A stretch of 64,000 nt of DNA, from contig NZ_QAJM01000019.1 of the NCBI RefSeq assembly GCF_003852405.1, positions 1 through 64,000 on the forward strand, read 5' to 3'. The notes beneath the pieces are model-generated. The model was not told the DNA's origin. It ran no database searches and was given only the letters and a program-made list of their open reading frames with translations. This document shows, in pieces, positions 19,120 through 31,229 of this stretch (within the stretch, counting starts at the first letter, position 1; every line of letters starts with the position of its first letter). A program made the position numbers and the translations under genes. The stretch comes from Pseudomonas sp. KBW05 (lineage in GTDB: Bacteria; Pseudomonadota; Gammaproteobacteria; Pseudomonadales; Pseudomonadaceae).

Positions 19120-20919
19120 CTAACTATCCAACCTGAGCACCGCAAGGAAGGCTTCTTGTGGAATTTCCACGTTGCCCACTTGCTTCATGCGTTTTTTACC
19201 GGCCTTTTGCTTCTCAAGCAGCTTGCGCTTACGGCTTACGTCACCGCCGTAGCATTTGGCCAGTACGTTCTTTCTGAGAGCCTTGACGGAGGTCCGTGCA
19301 ATGATCTGCCCGCCAATGGCGGCCTGGATCGCGACGTCGAACATCTGGCGCGGAATCAGTTCTTTCATCTTCTCGGTCAACTGGCGACCTTTGTAGTGCG
19401 CGTTGTCCTTGTGCACGATGAGTGCCAGGGCATCGACCTTGTCGCCGTTGATCAGCACATCCAGTTTCACCAGATTAGCCGATTGGTAACGGTCGAAGTG
19501 GTAATCCAGCGAAGCATAGCCGCGACTGGTGGATTTGAGACGGTCGAAGAAGTCCAGGACCACTTCGTTCATCGGCAGATCGTAGGTCACTTGCACCTGG
19601 GTACCGAGGAACAGCATGTCGTGCTGCACGCCACGCTTTTCGATACACAGGGTGATCACGTTGCCCAAGTGCTCTTGTGGCACGAGGATGTTGGCCCGCA
19701 CGATCGGCTCGCGCATGTCTTCGATGGAAGACAGGTCTGGCAGCTTGGACGGGTTGTCGACGTAAATCGTTTCACCGGTTTTCAACGCCAGCTCAAAAAT
19801 AACCGTTGGCGCGGTGGTGATCAGGTCCAGGTCGTATTCGCGCTCCAGGCGCTCCTGGATGATCTCCATGTGCAGCATGCCGAGGAACCCGCAACGGAAG
19901 CCGAAGCCCAGGGCGTCGGAGCTTTCCGGGGTGTACTGCAACGACGAGTCGTTGAGGGTCAGCTTCTGCAGGGCTTCGCGGAAGTCCTCGAAGTCGTCGG
20001 AGCTGACCGGGAACAGGCCGGCGTAGACCTGCGGCTGGATGCGTTTGAAGCCTGGCAGCACGTCAACATCAGGAGTGGAGCTCAAGGTCAGGGTGTCACC
20101 TACCGGTGCACCGTGGATGTCCTTGATACCGGCAATGATGAAGCCCACTTCACCGGCTTTCAGATCGGTGGTCGCGGTGTGCTTCGGGTTGAATACACCA
20201 ACGCTGTCCACCAGGTGGATCTTGCCGGTGGATTTGACCAGGATCTTGTCGCCTTTCTTCACACGGCCGTGGCGCACGCGTACCAGGGACACAACGCCCA
20301 GGTAGTTGTCGAACCAGGAGTCGATGATCAACGCTTGCAGCGGATCTTCGTAGTTGCCGGTCGGCGCAGGAATGGTCTTGACCAGGCGCTCGAGCACTTC
20401 GTCGACGCCCAGGCCGGTCTTGGCGCTGCACTCGACGGCGTCGGTGGCGTCAATGCCGATGATTTTTTCGATTTCTTCTTTGACGCGGTCTGGATCGGCC
20501 TGTGGCAGGTCGATCTTGTTCAGCACCGGCATCACTTCCAGGCCTTGCTCGATCGCGGTGTAGCAGTTGGCGACGGACTGGGCTTCAACGCCTTGGCCAG
20601 CGTCTACCACCAGCAAGGCGCCTTCACAGGCGGCCAGCGAGCGGCTGACTTCGTAGGTGAAGTCAACGTGGCCGGGGGTGTCGATGAAGTTCAGCTGGTA
20701 CTTGATACCGTCTTTGGCAGTGTAGTACAGGGTAACGCTGTGGGCCTTGATGGTGATGCCGCGCTCACGCTCGAGGTCCATGGAGTCCAGGACCTGGGCT
20801 TCCATTTCACGCTCGGCAAGGCCACCGCACATTTGAATGAACCGGTCGGCCAGCGTCGACTTGCCATGGTCAATGTGGGCGATGATGGAGAAATTGCGGA
20901 TATGACTCAAATCACTCAC
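19120..20919 (-). CDS. lepA: Elongation factor 4 (LepA)
   Basis: A 599-residue translational GTPase with [10 protein letters not shown] (P-loop), DTPGH and NKIDLPQAD, then the EF4-specific C-terminal domain ending [17 protein letters not shown]. It back-translocates or remodels stalled ribosomes under stress. In pseudomonads I know it follows mucD; here the gene upstream is lptG, with a terminator between, so lepA must be served by a promoter in the 20920-21017 gap. Confidence 0.96.
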
Positions 20920-21017
20920 GGATCAACACTCAAAAAGGCTGCAGGCAGATTGCCCGCTGAAAAATAGCCGGGAATTGTACCTGATGCTCTGCCCGGGCGT
21001 CATCTTTGCTGACCAGA

Positions 21018-21055
21018 ACAAAAATGCCCCGATCTCTCGAACGGGGCATTTTTTG
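21018..21055 (-). terminator. Rho-independent terminator of lptFG
   Basis: AAAAATGCCCCG and CGGGGCATTTTTT pair around GATCTCTCGAA; A and T runs on both sides would let it work in either direction. It lies 16 bases after the lptG stop and separates lptFG from lepA. Confidence 0.85.
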
Positions 21056-21070
21056 ATCATAAGCGTGCTA

Positions 21071-22150
21071 TCAACCGGCTCGGCGCAACAGCCAGAACCC
21101 GGCCACGGCACAGATCGCGGTCGGCACCAGCACCGCAAACAGCGGCGAGAACCCGAACACCAGGCTCGACGGACCGAGCAGGTCCTGGGCGATGCGGAAG
21201 GTGAAACCTACCAATACGCCGGTAAACACGCGCTGGCCGAGGGTCACGGAGCGCAATGGGCCGAAGATGAACGAAATCGCCATCAGCACCAGAGCCGCGG
21301 TCACGACCGGCTGCAACACCTTGACCCAAAACGCCAGCCAGTAACGACCGTTGTTCAGGCCCTGCTCCTTCAAGTAGTGGATATAGCTCCACAGCCCGGA
21401 GATCGGCAGGCTTTCGGGGATCATCACCACGGTATTGAGCAGCTCCGGCTTGAGGGCGATGTCCCACGCCTCAGTCGGTGCATTGATCACTTCGGTGCTG
21501 GACTTGGTGCCTTGGCCCGCGTTGCGGAAATATGTCGTGGTGATGTCGGTCAGTTCCCACTTCTCGGCGCTGTACTGCGCACGTTTGGCGAAACTGGACG
21601 ACAGCAGGTGGCGCTCCTTGTCGAACGTGTAGCGCGTCACACCAATCAACAGGCCACCGGGTTGCACGGCGTTGATGTGGATGAACTCGTCACCCTGGCG
21701 GTGCCACAGGCCATGCTTGGAGCTTTGCGCATCCCCCGAACCCTGGGCCAGGGCGCGGTTGGCCTGGGCAGTGGTTTCAGCCGGTGGCGCGACGTACTCG
21801 CCGATCAGCACGCTGCACAGCATCAGCAGCAGCATCGGTTTCATCACGGCCCAGACGATGCGGCCGATGGAAACCCCGGCGGCACGCATGATGGTCAGTT
21901 CGCTGTTGCTGGCCAGGCTGCCCAGGCCAATCAGGCAACCGATCAGCGCGGCCATTGGCATCATGTCGTAGAGGCGGCGCGGCGCGGTGAGCGCCACGTA
22001 GCTCAGTACGTCCCACACGGTGTAGGTGTCGCTGACGTTGCCGACTTCATCGATGAAGGCGAACAACGAGGCCAGGCCCAGGATGATGCCCAATACCGCC
22101 AGGATGGCGATCAGTACGCTGCTACCAATGTAGCGATCGAGCTTAGCCAC
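21071..22150 (-). CDS. lptG: LPS export ABC permease LptG
   Basis: A 359-residue permease of the LptBFG exporter with N-terminal membrane segments, a large periplasmic jellyroll domain and C-terminal membrane segments. The GTG at 22150 is chosen because AAGGAG lies 7 bases ahead; a GTG at 22171 lacks such a site. It overlaps the lptF stop by 8 bases. With LptF and the LptB ATPase it extracts LPS from the inner membrane. Confidence 0.94.
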   Translation of the reverse strand: MAKLDRYIGSSVLIAILAVLGIILGLASLFAFIDEVGNVSDTYTVWDVLSYVALTAPRRLYDMMPMAALIGCLIGLGSLASNSELTIMRAAGVSIGRIVWAVMKPMLLLMLCSVLIGEYVAPPAETTAQANRALAQGSGDAQSSKHGLWHRQGDEFIHINAVQPGGLLIGVTRYTFDKERHLLSSSFAKRAQYSAEKWELTDITTTYFRNAGQGTKSSTEVINAPTEAWDIALKPELLNTVVMIPESLPISGLWSYIHYLKEQGLNNGRYWLAFWVKVLQPVVTAALVLMAISFIFGPLRSVTLGQRVFTGVLVGFTFRIAQDLLGPSSLVFGFSPLFAVLVPTAICAVAGFWLLRRAG

Positions 22151-23270
22151 GAGCCAACTCCTTCTGGCCACGACGGCTCAACATTTTCAGACGGATAGGT
22201 TCCCAGTAGAGCAGCCCGAGGCCGATCACCAGGAAGATCCCGTGAACCCACCACAGGCCCAGGGTTGGCGACAGCTTGCCCTTCTCCAGGGAGCCACGGG
22301 CGGAAATCAGGATGGTCAGGTACGCCATGTACAGCAGGATCGCCGGCAACAGCTTGAGGAAACGGCCCTGGCGCGGGTTGACGCGCGACAGCGGCACGGC
22401 CATCAGGGTCACGATAAACACCAGCAGCGGCAGGGAAATCCGCCATTGCAGCTCGGCAATGGAACGCAGCTCCTTGCTGCCAAGCAGCTCGCTGGTCGGG
22501 ATGGCATCACGGTCGGTGACCTCGTCGCTGACGTCCGGGCGAGCCAGCAGCACACCATAGGTGTCGTACTTGATCGCACGGTAATCGGCCATGCCGGGGC
22601 TGCCGTCATAGCGGTAGCCGTTTTCCAGGATCAGGTAGCGGCTGCCATCCGGGCGTATTTCCTGGCGACCGGAGTCGGCCACCAGCACGGAGATGCCACG
22701 GTCTTTCTTGTCCTGGCCCAGGCGCTTCTCGGAGATGAACACCCCGCCAAGGTTGGCGCGGTCTTCGGTCATGGTTTCGGTGTAGGTGACCCGCGTGCCG
22801 TCATTGAGCGCCTGGAAGCGGCCCGGTTCGAGGGTGTCGAACTCGGTCATGGCGTCCTGCTTGTTCAGCACCAACTGGAACTGCATGGCACCTTGCGGCG
22901 CCAGGCTCAGGCTCAGCCAGGCGACGATCAGCGCCACACCGGCGGCCGGGATCATGGTCATGCCCAGCAGGCGTTGCTGGCTCATGCCGGTGGCCGAGAG
23001 CACGGTCATTTCGCTTTCGAGGTACAGGCGGCCATAAGCCAGCAAGATCCCGAGGAACAGGCCCAGGGGCAGGATCAGCTGCAGGAACCCCGGCAGGCGA
23101 AAGCCCATGATCAGGAACAAGGAGCCCGGGTCCAGGGCGCCGGAAGCGGCCTGGGCCAGGTATTTGACGAAACGACCACTCATGATGATGACCAGCAATA
23201 CCGCACTCACGGCACTCAGGGTCAACAGGACTTCGCGGGACAGATAACGGAAGACGATCAAACCAGACAC
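22143..23270 (-). CDS. lptF: LPS export ABC permease LptF
   Basis: A 375-residue permease starting MSGLIVFRYLSREVLLT, with three membrane segments on each side of a periplasmic domain. VLSATGMSQQRLLG after TM3 is the coupling-helix region that docks LptB. It is divergent from pepA, the arrangement familiar from other gammaproteobacteria. Confidence 0.95.
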   Translation of the reverse strand: MSGLIVFRYLSREVLLTLSAVSAVLLVIIMSGRFVKYLAQAASGALDPGSLFLIMGFRLPGFLQLILPLGLFLGILLAYGRLYLESEMTVLSATGMSQQRLLGMTMIPAAGVALIVAWLSLSLAPQGAMQFQLVLNKQDAMTEFDTLEPGRFQALNDGTRVTYTETMTEDRANLGGVFISEKRLGQDKKDRGISVLVADSGRQEIRPDGSRYLILENGYRYDGSPGMADYRAIKYDTYGVLLARPDVSDEVTDRDAIPTSELLGSKELRSIAELQWRISLPLLVFIVTLMAVPLSRVNPRQGRFLKLLPAILLYMAYLTILISARGSLEKGKLSPTLGLWWVHGIFLVIGLGLLYWEPIRLKMLSRRGQKELARG

Positions 23271-23398
23271 TCCAGGGTTGTCAGGCTAAGGCGGCCAAAC
23301 AAGCAAGCATACCGAGTCGACCTGTTTGCACAGGCCGGCTAAAAAGATGGCGCATTATCCTGTGATTGGCCGCGCCTGTCACGGAGCATGCTCATTGA

Positions 23399-25036
<1,638 letters not shown>

Positions 25037-25042
25037 AAATGA

Positions 25043-25081
25043 GAACCCCAGGGCGGCTTTTATAAAGCCGCCCCAGGGTTC
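25043..25081 (+). terminator. Hairpin between pepA and holC
   Basis: AACCCCAGGGCGGCTTT pairs with AAAGCCGCCCCAGGGTT around a 2-3 base loop. There is no T-run after it, so it may be a partial terminator or mRNA-end stabiliser rather than a full stop. holC begins 12 bases further on. Confidence 0.6.
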
Positions 25082-25092
25082 CAGGAACCGCA

Positions 25093-25521
25093 ATGACCCA
25101 AGTCGACTTCTATATATTGCCCAGCGCCGACCCGCTCGCGCGCCTGGACTTTGCCTGCAAGCTCACCGAAAAAGCCTGGCGCATGGGCCTCCGCATCTAC
25201 CTGCATTGCAGCGATGCCGCCCAACGCGACGAGCTCGACGCCCGCCTGTGGCGCTTCAAGGGCGAAAGCTTCGTGCCCCACGGCCCCGCCGAATCCGAAC
25301 CCGAAGGCCTTGTTGTACTGGGTTTGGGCGACAGTTGCGGCGAGCACCATGACCTGCTGGTCAACCTGGACCTGAAAGTGCCGCCGTTCGCCAAGGCGTT
25401 TGCCCGCGTGGCAGAGGTGGTGGTGGAAGATCCGGCTATTCGTCAGGCCGCGCGGGAGAGTTTCCGTTTCTATCGCGAACAGGGCTATCCTTTGCAGGAT
25501 CACCGGCTACAACGACTTTGA
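25093..25521 (+). CDS. holC: DNA polymerase III chi subunit
   Basis: A 142-residue HolC, starting MTQVDFYILPSADPLARLDFACKLTEKAW. Chi links the clamp loader to single-stranded DNA-binding protein. HCSDAAQRDELDARLWRF and FVPHG match the SSB-binding region. It is followed after 4 bases by a small acidic gene seen in the same place in PAO1, from memory. Confidence 0.93.
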   Translation: MTQVDFYILPSADPLARLDFACKLTEKAWRMGLRIYLHCSDAAQRDELDARLWRFKGESFVPHGPAESEPEGLVVLGLGDSCGEHHDLLVNLDLKVPPFAKAFARVAEVVVEDPAIRQAARESFRFYREQGYPLQDHRLQRL

Positions 25522-25525
25522 GTAA

Positions 25526-25906
25526 ATGATGGACACTCCCAACCCTATAAAAAAAGACGACCACCTGCTGGACGACCTGGAGTCGATCCGCCAGTTGCTC
25601 GGTGATGATGACTTGCAACCGCCGCTATTGACCGACTCGGTCGATGCCGAGGTACAGATTCCGCTGTTGTTCGATATGGTGGGCGGCAAGCCTGCTGCGC
25701 CAGAGCCGGTTGCCGAGGTGGTTGAACCCGCTCCCGCCGACAAAGGCCCCGACGCCCTGCTGCTGCACCTGGACAACGAGCTGCGCGCCGCCGCGCAACT
25801 GATCATGCAAGACGTGATCGACGACTTTGCCCCGCATATCGAGACCGAGATCAAGCGCCGGCTGGATGCGCGGATGGAGCGGTTGTTGAGTCAATACCAG
25901 AGCTGA
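25526..25906 (+). CDS. Conserved hypothetical acidic protein downstream of holC
   Basis: A 126-residue protein beginning with two Met codons (25526 or 25529). It has an acidic, proline-rich first half and a helical C-terminal part (LLLHLDNELRAAAQLIMQ) that could form a coiled coil. There is no signal peptide. It is 4 bases after holC and is normally next to valS, so a link with DNA replication or no more than co-transcription is possible. Function unknown. Confidence 0.8.
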   Translation: MMDTPNPIKKDDHLLDDLESIRQLLGDDDLQPPLLTDSVDAEVQIPLLFDMVGGKPAAPEPVAEVVEPAPADKGPDALLLHLDNELRAAAQLIMQDVIDDFAPHIETEIKRRLDARMERLLSQYQS

Positions 25907-26000
25907 TACCGATCATCTAAACTGTCAACTTTGACAGTAGAGGGCGGGAGAAGAACCCAAGAAAGTGACATGGCGTATTAATCTCTTTGGAGCATCCGCC

Positions 26001-26642
26001 ATGTCGACCTACCCCATGCAACCTGGTACTCCCCCGATCTTCGGCAACGCCTTTAACGCAGGTAACGGTTCAATCATTGTCAAAGGCTTCGCTGCGCCTA
26101 ACGCTATGATCTACATCTATCACGCAGGTGGTAGCCCGTTCTACGGCCAAGGGTTGACCGACTCGTACGGCAATTTCACGGTGACCATAACGACGCCACT
26201 TGTGAAAGACGCCTACGGCAATACCCCGATTGCCCTGGCCGAATTCAATCAGGCCGGTCAACAAGCTTCCGGCTGGACAGGGGCCACATTGAACATGGGC
26301 ACAACCGGTCCCATCACCACCCCGCCTCCCGTTACCCCACCTGCAGGAGGCCCCAATTCTGCGCCCTCAAGCCCCCCAACCGTCACCAGCGCCATGAGTA
26401 ACGGGGGCGGCCAAGTGCAAATCAGTGGCTCGGCGACGCCCAACTCAATCGTGCTCATTACCGGCCCTTATGGCAGCCCGATTTACGCGAATGTGCCTAC
26501 CGACCTCTACGGTAACTACTCCGCATTAGTGACAACACCCTTCGCCAGAGAACCTGACGGGACGGTCAAAATTGCCCTGACCCAGCGCAATCTGGCGGGA
26601 CAGCAGACCTCCCCAATGAGTGTCGTTCCAATATCTATCTGA
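26001..26642 (+). CDS. Two-repeat bacterial Ig-like domain protein
   Basis: A 213-residue protein starting MSTYPMQPGTPPIFG, with GGAG 8 bases upstream; a longer frame from 25965 is less likely. Residues about 9-95 and 125-213 are two copies of an Ig-like module (GSIIVKGFAAPNAMIYIY against GQVQISGSATPNSIVLIT; LTDSYGNFTVTITTPL against PTDLYGNYSALVTTPF), similar to the Big_6 repeats of large adhesins. A proline-rich linker (TPPPVTPPAGGPNSAPSSPP) joins them. No signal peptide, Cys or membrane segment is present. It lies between genes that normally adjoin (holC partner and valS), and its base composition looks less GC-rich. It may be a transferred or exported small protein; function unknown. Confidence 0.8.
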   Translation: MSTYPMQPGTPPIFGNAFNAGNGSIIVKGFAAPNAMIYIYHAGGSPFYGQGLTDSYGNFTVTITTPLVKDAYGNTPIALAEFNQAGQQASGWTGATLNMGTTGPITTPPPVTPPAGGPNSAPSSPPTVTSAMSNGGGQVQISGSATPNSIVLITGPYGSPIYANVPTDLYGNYSALVTTPFAREPDGTVKIALTQRNLAGQQTSPMSVVPISI

Positions 26643-26798
26643 AACCTTGCTGGCCATTTGCACTGCGTGGACAGTGCAAATAGCCAGAGTGACGCCAAGT
26701 TTTTGCATCGCTCTGTCACCTCGCTTTACGCGCAATGGCTTATCCCCGTTATACTTGCCGGCTTTCCTGAATTAATGCCAACTAGGGTCCCGCCGCGC

Positions 26799-29645
26799 AT
26801 GGATAAGACCTACCAGCCGCACGCTATCGAAACTTCCTGGTACAACACCTGGGAATCCGAGAATTATTTCGCCCCGCAAGGCGCGGGCGATTCCTACACC
26901 ATCATGATTCCGCCACCGAACGTCACTGGCAGCCTGCACATGGGCCATGGCTTCAACAATGCGATCATGGATGCGTTGATCCGTTTCCGCCGCATGCAGG
27001 GCCGCAACACCCTGTGGCAGCCAGGCACCGACCACGCCGGTATCGCCACACAGATGCTGGTGGAACGCCAACTCGAAGCCACCGGCCAGAGCCGTCACGA
27101 CCTGGGCCGCGAGAAATTCCTGGAAAAGATCTGGGAATGGAAAGACCAGTCCGGCGGCAATATCAGCCGTCAGATCCGTCGCCTGGGTTCGTCCGTAGAC
27201 TGGAGCCGCGAGCGTTTCACCATGGACGACGGCCTGTCGGAAGCGGTGAAGGAAGCCTTCGTGCGCCTGCATGAAGACGGCCTGATCTACCGCGGCAAGC
27301 GCCTGGTCAACTGGGACACCAAGCTGCACACGGCCATTTCCGACCTCGAAGTGGAAAACCACGACGAGAAAGGTTTCCTGTGGAACCTCAAGTATCCGCT
27401 GGCTGACGGCGCCAAGACCGCCGAGGGCAACGACTACCTGATCGTCGCCACCACCCGTCCGGAAACCATGCTCGGCGACGCCGCCGTGGCCGTGAACCCG
27501 AACGATGAGCGCTACCAGGCGCTGATCGGCAAGTTCGTCGAGCTGCCGTTGGTTGGCCGTCGCATCCCGATCATCGCGGACGACTACTGCGACCCTGAAT
27601 TCGGCACCGGCTGCGTGAAAATCACCCCGGCCCACGATTTCAACGACTACGAAGTCGGCAAGCGCCACAACCTGCCGCTGCTGAACATCTTCGACAAAAA
27701 TGCTGCCGTGCTGCCGGCCTGCCAGGTGTTCAACCTGGACGGCACGCTGAACGAGAGCATCGACGGCAAGATCCCGGCTGAATACGCCGGCCTCGACCGT
27801 TTCGAAGCGCGCAAGCAGATCGTTGCGGCCTTCGACGCCGCCGGCTTGCTGGTCAGCGTTGACGACCACGGCCTGAAAGTGCCGAAGGGCGACCGCTCGG
27901 GCACCATCATCGAGCCGTGGTTGACCGACCAGTGGTACGTGTCCACCAAGCCGCTGGCCGAGCCTGCGATTGCTGCCGTGGAAGACGGCCGCATCCAGTT
28001 CGTGCCAAAACAGTACGAAAACATGTACTTCTCGTGGATGCGCGACATCCAGGATTGGTGCATCAGCCGTCAGCTGTGGTGGGGCCACCGCATTCCGGCC
28101 TGGTACGACGAGTCGGGCAAGGTCTATGTGGGCCGCGACGAAGCCGAAGTGCGTGCCAAGCACAACCTCGGTGCCGACATTGCGCTGCAACAAGACAACG
28201 ACGTACTGGACACCTGGTTCAGTTCGGGCCTGTGGACGTTCTCCACCCTGGGCTGGCCGCAGCAGACCGAATTCCTCAAGAAATTCCACTCCACCGACGT
28301 GCTGGTCACCGGTTTCGACATCATTTTCTTCTGGGTTGCCCGGATGATCATGCTGACCATGCACCTGGTGAAGAACGAGGACGGCACCCCGCAGGTACCG
28401 TTCAAGACCGTGTACGTGCACGGCCTGGTGCGTGATGGCCAGGGCCAGAAGATGTCCAAGTCCAAGGGCAACGTCCTGGACCCGCTGGACATCATCGACG
28501 GCATCGACCTGGAAACCCTGGTGCAAAAACGCACCTCGGGCCTGATGCAGCCGAAACTGGCGAAGAAGATCGAGAAGCAAACCCGCGACGAGTTCGCCGA
28601 CGGCATCGCCAGCTACGGCACCGACGCCCTGCGCTTCACCTTCTGCTCGCTGGCGTCTACCGGTCGCGACATCAAGTTCGACATGGGCCGCGTCGAAGGC
28701 TATCGCAACTTCTGCAACAAGATCTGGAACGCGGCGCGCTACGTGCTGGACAAAGGCGAAGACTGCGGCCAGAACGGCGAAGCCTACGAGCTGTCCCTGG
28801 CGGATCGCTGGATCATCTCGCAGTTGCAACGCACCGAAGCCGAAGTGACCCGCCAACTCGACCAGTTCCGCTTCGATCTGGCGGCACAAGCCTTGTACGA
28901 GTTCATCTGGAACCAGTACTGCGACTGGTACCTGGAACTGTCCAAGCCTGTGCTGTGGGACGAAAACGCCCCGGTCGAACGCCAGCGCGGTACCCGTCGC
29001 ACACTGGTGCGCGTGCTGGAAGTGGCCCTGCGCCTGGCGCACCCGTTCATGCCGTTCATCACCGAAGAAATCTGGCAGCGCCTCGCGCCGCTGGCCGGTA
29101 TCGAAGGCAAGACCATCATGCTGCAACCTTGGCCAGTGGCCAACGAAGCGCGCATCGATGAAGCCGCCGAAAGCGATATCGAATGGCTGAAGACCCTGAT
29201 GCTTGGCACGCGCAACATCCGCGCCGAGATGAACATCGGTCCGGGCAAGCCACTGGCCGTGTTCGTCAAGAACGCCAGCGCTGAAGACCAGCGTCGCCTT
29301 GCTGAGAACGATGCGCTGCTCAAGAAGCTGGCGAAGCTGGAGTCGATCACCGTATTGGCGGCCGACGCCGAAGCACCGCTGTCCGCCACTGCACTGGTCG
29401 GCGAGATGGAAGTGCTGGTGCCAATGGCTGGCCTGATCGACAAGGGCGCGGAACTGGCTCGCCTCGATAAGGAAATTGCACGCCTGCAAGGCGAAGTGCA
29501 GCGCGTGGGCGGCAAGCTGTCCAACGCAGCGTTCGTCGACAAGGCCCCGGCCGAAGTGATCGACAAGGAACGCGCCAAACTGGCCGAGGCTGAACAAGCC
29601 CTGGGCAAGCTGGCGGAGCAACATGCGCGGATTTCCAGCCTGTAA
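26799..29645 (+). CDS. valS: Valyl-tRNA synthetase
   Basis: A 948-residue class I synthetase starting [15 protein letters not shown]; the ATG at 26799 gives the E. coli-like length, and earlier Met codons in frame lie in untranslated leader. The HMGHG (HIGH) motif is near residue 47 and KMSKSKGN near 551. The central CP1 editing domain hydrolyses mis-charged threonyl-tRNA. The C-terminal about 65 residues form the coiled-coil arm ([21 protein letters not shown]). Ends in a strong terminator. Confidence 0.97.
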   Translation: MDKTYQPHAIETSWYNTWESENYFAPQGAGDSYTIMIPPPNVTGSLHMGHGFNNAIMDALIRFRRMQGRNTLWQPGTDHAGIATQMLVERQLEATGQSRHDLGREKFLEKIWEWKDQSGGNISRQIRRLGSSVDWSRERFTMDDGLSEAVKEAFVRLHEDGLIYRGKRLVNWDTKLHTAISDLEVENHDEKGFLWNLKYPLADGAKTAEGNDYLIVATTRPETMLGDAAVAVNPNDERYQALIGKFVELPLVGRRIPIIADDYCDPEFGTGCVKITPAHDFNDYEVGKRHNLPLLNIFDKNAAVLPACQVFNLDGTLNESIDGKIPAEYAGLDRFEARKQIVAAFDAAGLLVSVDDHGLKVPKGDRSGTIIEPWLTDQWYVSTKPLAEPAIAAVEDGRIQFVPKQYENMYFSWMRDIQDWCISRQLWWGHRIPAWYDESGKVYVGRDEAEVRAKHNLGADIALQQDNDVLDTWFSSGLWTFSTLGWPQQTEFLKKFHSTDVLVTGFDIIFFWVARMIMLTMHLVKNEDGTPQVPFKTVYVHGLVRDGQGQKMSKSKGNVLDPLDIIDGIDLETLVQKRTSGLMQPKLAKKIEKQTRDEFADGIASYGTDALRFTFCSLASTGRDIKFDMGRVEGYRNFCNKIWNAARYVLDKGEDCGQNGEAYELSLADRWIISQLQRTEAEVTRQLDQFRFDLAAQALYEFIWNQYCDWYLELSKPVLWDENAPVERQRGTRRTLVRVLEVALRLAHPFMPFITEEIWQRLAPLAGIEGKTIMLQPWPVANEARIDEAAESDIEWLKTLMLGTRNIRAEMNIGPGKPLAVFVKNASAEDQRRLAENDALLKKLAKLESITVLAADAEAPLSATALVGEMEVLVPMAGLIDKGAELARLDKEIARLQGEVQRVGGKLSNAAFVDKAPAEVIDKERAKLAEAEQALGKLAEQHARISSL

Positions 29646-29662
29646 GCTGCAATCTGTGTAGA

Positions 29663-29689
29663 AAAGAGGCCTTCGGGCCTCTTTTTTTT
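29663..29689 (+). terminator. Rho-independent terminator of valS
   Basis: AAAGAGGCC-TTCG-GGCCTCTTT with an eight-T run, 18 bases after the valS stop; the UUCG tetraloop makes it especially stable. Confidence 0.95.
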
Positions 29690-29706
29690 ACCTTGAAAAC
29701 CCAATC

Positions 29707-29800
29707 AATGTGGGAGCTGGCTTGCCTGCGAATGCAGTGTGTCAGGCACTGCATCTGTTTCTGATGTACCGCATTCGCGAGCAAGCCCGCTCCCACATTT
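29707..29800. repeat. Hybrid REPIN (two different arm types)
   Basis: The left arm is GTGGGAGCTGGCTTGCCTGCGAA, the type found at 51525-51617, while the right arm is the complement of GTGGGAGCGGGCTTGCTCGCGAA. The arms therefore differ at three positions, unlike the other pairs here. Confidence 0.92.
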
Positions 29801-29863
29801 AACCGAGTTCACCCTGAGAATGTGTGACAATGCCCACCACTTTGAGCCAACACCAGAATCATC

Positions 29864-30883
29864 ATGACCGCCCCCAGCACACCCAAGCCTCCGCGCAAGA
29901 AGCCTAAAACCGCCGCCACGGCCAAACCCGTCGCGCCGCGCAAAGAGGCTACGCTGCATCCGCGCAACCGCCACACAGGCCGTTACGACTTCCCGGCGCT
30001 GATCAAGACCACGCCGGAACTGGCGAAATTCGTGATCCTCAACCCGTACGGCAAAGAGAGCATCGACTTCGCCAGCCCGGACGCGGTGCGCGTGTTCAAC
30101 CGGGCGCTGCTCAAGTCCTTCTATGGCATCCAGCACTGGGATATCCCGGCCGACTACCTGTGCCCACCGGTACCGGGGCGTGCGGACTACGTGCACTTCC
30201 TCGCCGACCTGCTGGCCAGCGTCAACGACGGCAAGATCCCGCGCGGCTCCATCGTCAAGGTGCTGGACATCGGTATGGGCGCCAACTGCGTCTACCCGCT
30301 GATTGGCTACATGGAGTACCGCTGGAACTTCCTCGGCTCCGAGGTCGACCCTATTGCCGTGGCGGCAGCCAAGGCCATCGTGCAGTCCAACGACCTGAGC
30401 AAGGTCATCCAGCTGCGCCAGCAGACCAACCCCAAACAGATCCTGCTGGGCCTGTTGGAGCCGGGCGAACGCTTTGACCTGACCATGTGCAACCCGCCCT
30501 TCCATGCCTCCATGGACGAAGCCACCAAAGGCAGCGAGCGTAAATGGCGCGCCTTGGGCAAGGCGGATCCCAAGCGCAAATTGCCGGTACTGAACTTCGG
30601 TGGCCAATCGGCTGAACTGTGGTGTGAAGGCGGCGAAGCGCGGTTTGTGACGCAGCTTATCGCTGAAAGTGCGCATTTTGCCCACAAGGTGTTGTGGTTC
30701 AGCACCCTGGTGTCAAAAGCGTCAAACCTGCCCGTGATCGAGACAGCCCTGAAAAAGGCCGGCGTGCTGGAAAGCCAAGTGGTGGAAATGTCCCAGGGGC
30801 AAAAACAAAGCCGCTTTGTCGCCTGGACCTTCCAGACCAAGAACGAACAGCAGATCTGGCGCCAGCGCTGGGTTCGCGACTGA
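29864..30883 (+). CDS. rlmF: 23S rRNA adenine-1618 N6-methyltransferase
   Basis: A 339-residue methyltransferase with a basic N-terminal tail (about residues 1-40, rich in K, P and A), a SAM motif [14 protein letters not shown] near 128, and the NPPF catalytic motif (CNPPFH) near 209, as in RlmF/YbiN. It modifies A1618 of 23S rRNA. It shares a two-way terminator with hupN. Confidence 0.93.
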   Translation: MTAPSTPKPPRKKPKTAATAKPVAPRKEATLHPRNRHTGRYDFPALIKTTPELAKFVILNPYGKESIDFASPDAVRVFNRALLKSFYGIQHWDIPADYLCPPVPGRADYVHFLADLLASVNDGKIPRGSIVKVLDIGMGANCVYPLIGYMEYRWNFLGSEVDPIAVAAAKAIVQSNDLSKVIQLRQQTNPKQILLGLLEPGERFDLTMCNPPFHASMDEATKGSERKWRALGKADPKRKLPVLNFGGQSAELWCEGGEARFVTQLIAESAHFAHKVLWFSTLVSKASNLPVIETALKKAGVLESQVVEMSQGQKQSRFVAWTFQTKNEQQIWRQRWVRD

Positions 30884-30897
30884 CAAATCGCAGGCAA

Positions 30898-30939
30898 CAA
30901 AAAACCGTGCCCGGATCGCTCCGAAGCACGGTTTTTTTT
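30898..30939. terminator. Bidirectional terminator of rlmF and hupN
   Basis: AAAAAAACCGTGC and GCACGGTTTTTTTT pair around about 15 bases between converging genes. The A-run serves the leftward hupN transcript and the T-run the rlmF transcript. Confidence 0.9.
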
Positions 30940-30947
30940 GCTGCGTC

Positions 30948-31229
30948 TTACTTGTTAACAGCGTCGGTCAGGCCTTTGGCCACAACCAGCTTGATAACTT
31001 TCTTGGCAGCGATTTCGATGGCAGCGCCAGTCGAAGGGTTACGGCCAGTACGGGCAGGACGCTCGGTCACTTTCAGTTTGCCAACGCCTGGCAGAGTGAT
31101 TTCGCCGCCGTTTTCCAGCTGATCAGCAACAACTTGGCTCAGTTGGTCCAGCAGAGCGCGCACGGTAGTTTTCGGTGCGTCTACGGCTTCAGCCAAGTCA
31201 GCGATCAGTTGGTCTTTAGTAATAGCCAT
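30948..31229 (-). CDS. hupN: HU family DNA-binding protein
   Basis: A 93-residue HU-type nucleoid protein: MAITKDQLIADLAEAVD helix pair, then the beta-arm RNPSTGAAIEI with the intercalating Pro. HU dimers bend DNA with little sequence preference. The position next to yejK and rlmF corresponds, from memory, to hupN of P. putida; it is distinct from hupB, which sits after lon. It has AAGGAA ahead of the start. Confidence 0.93.
   Translation of the reverse strand: MAITKDQLIADLAEAVDAPKTTVRALLDQLSQVVADQLENGGEITLPGVGKLKVTERPARTGRNPSTGAAIEIAAKKVIKLVVAKGLTDAVNK

Noticed and set aside
19156-20967. Long open frame opposite lepA
   Set aside because: Shadow of lepA; no family resemblance.
26772-29624. 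Long open frame of 950 codons on the strand opposite valS
   Set aside because: Antisense shadow of a GC-rich conserved gene; the valS frame is a clear full-length synthetase.
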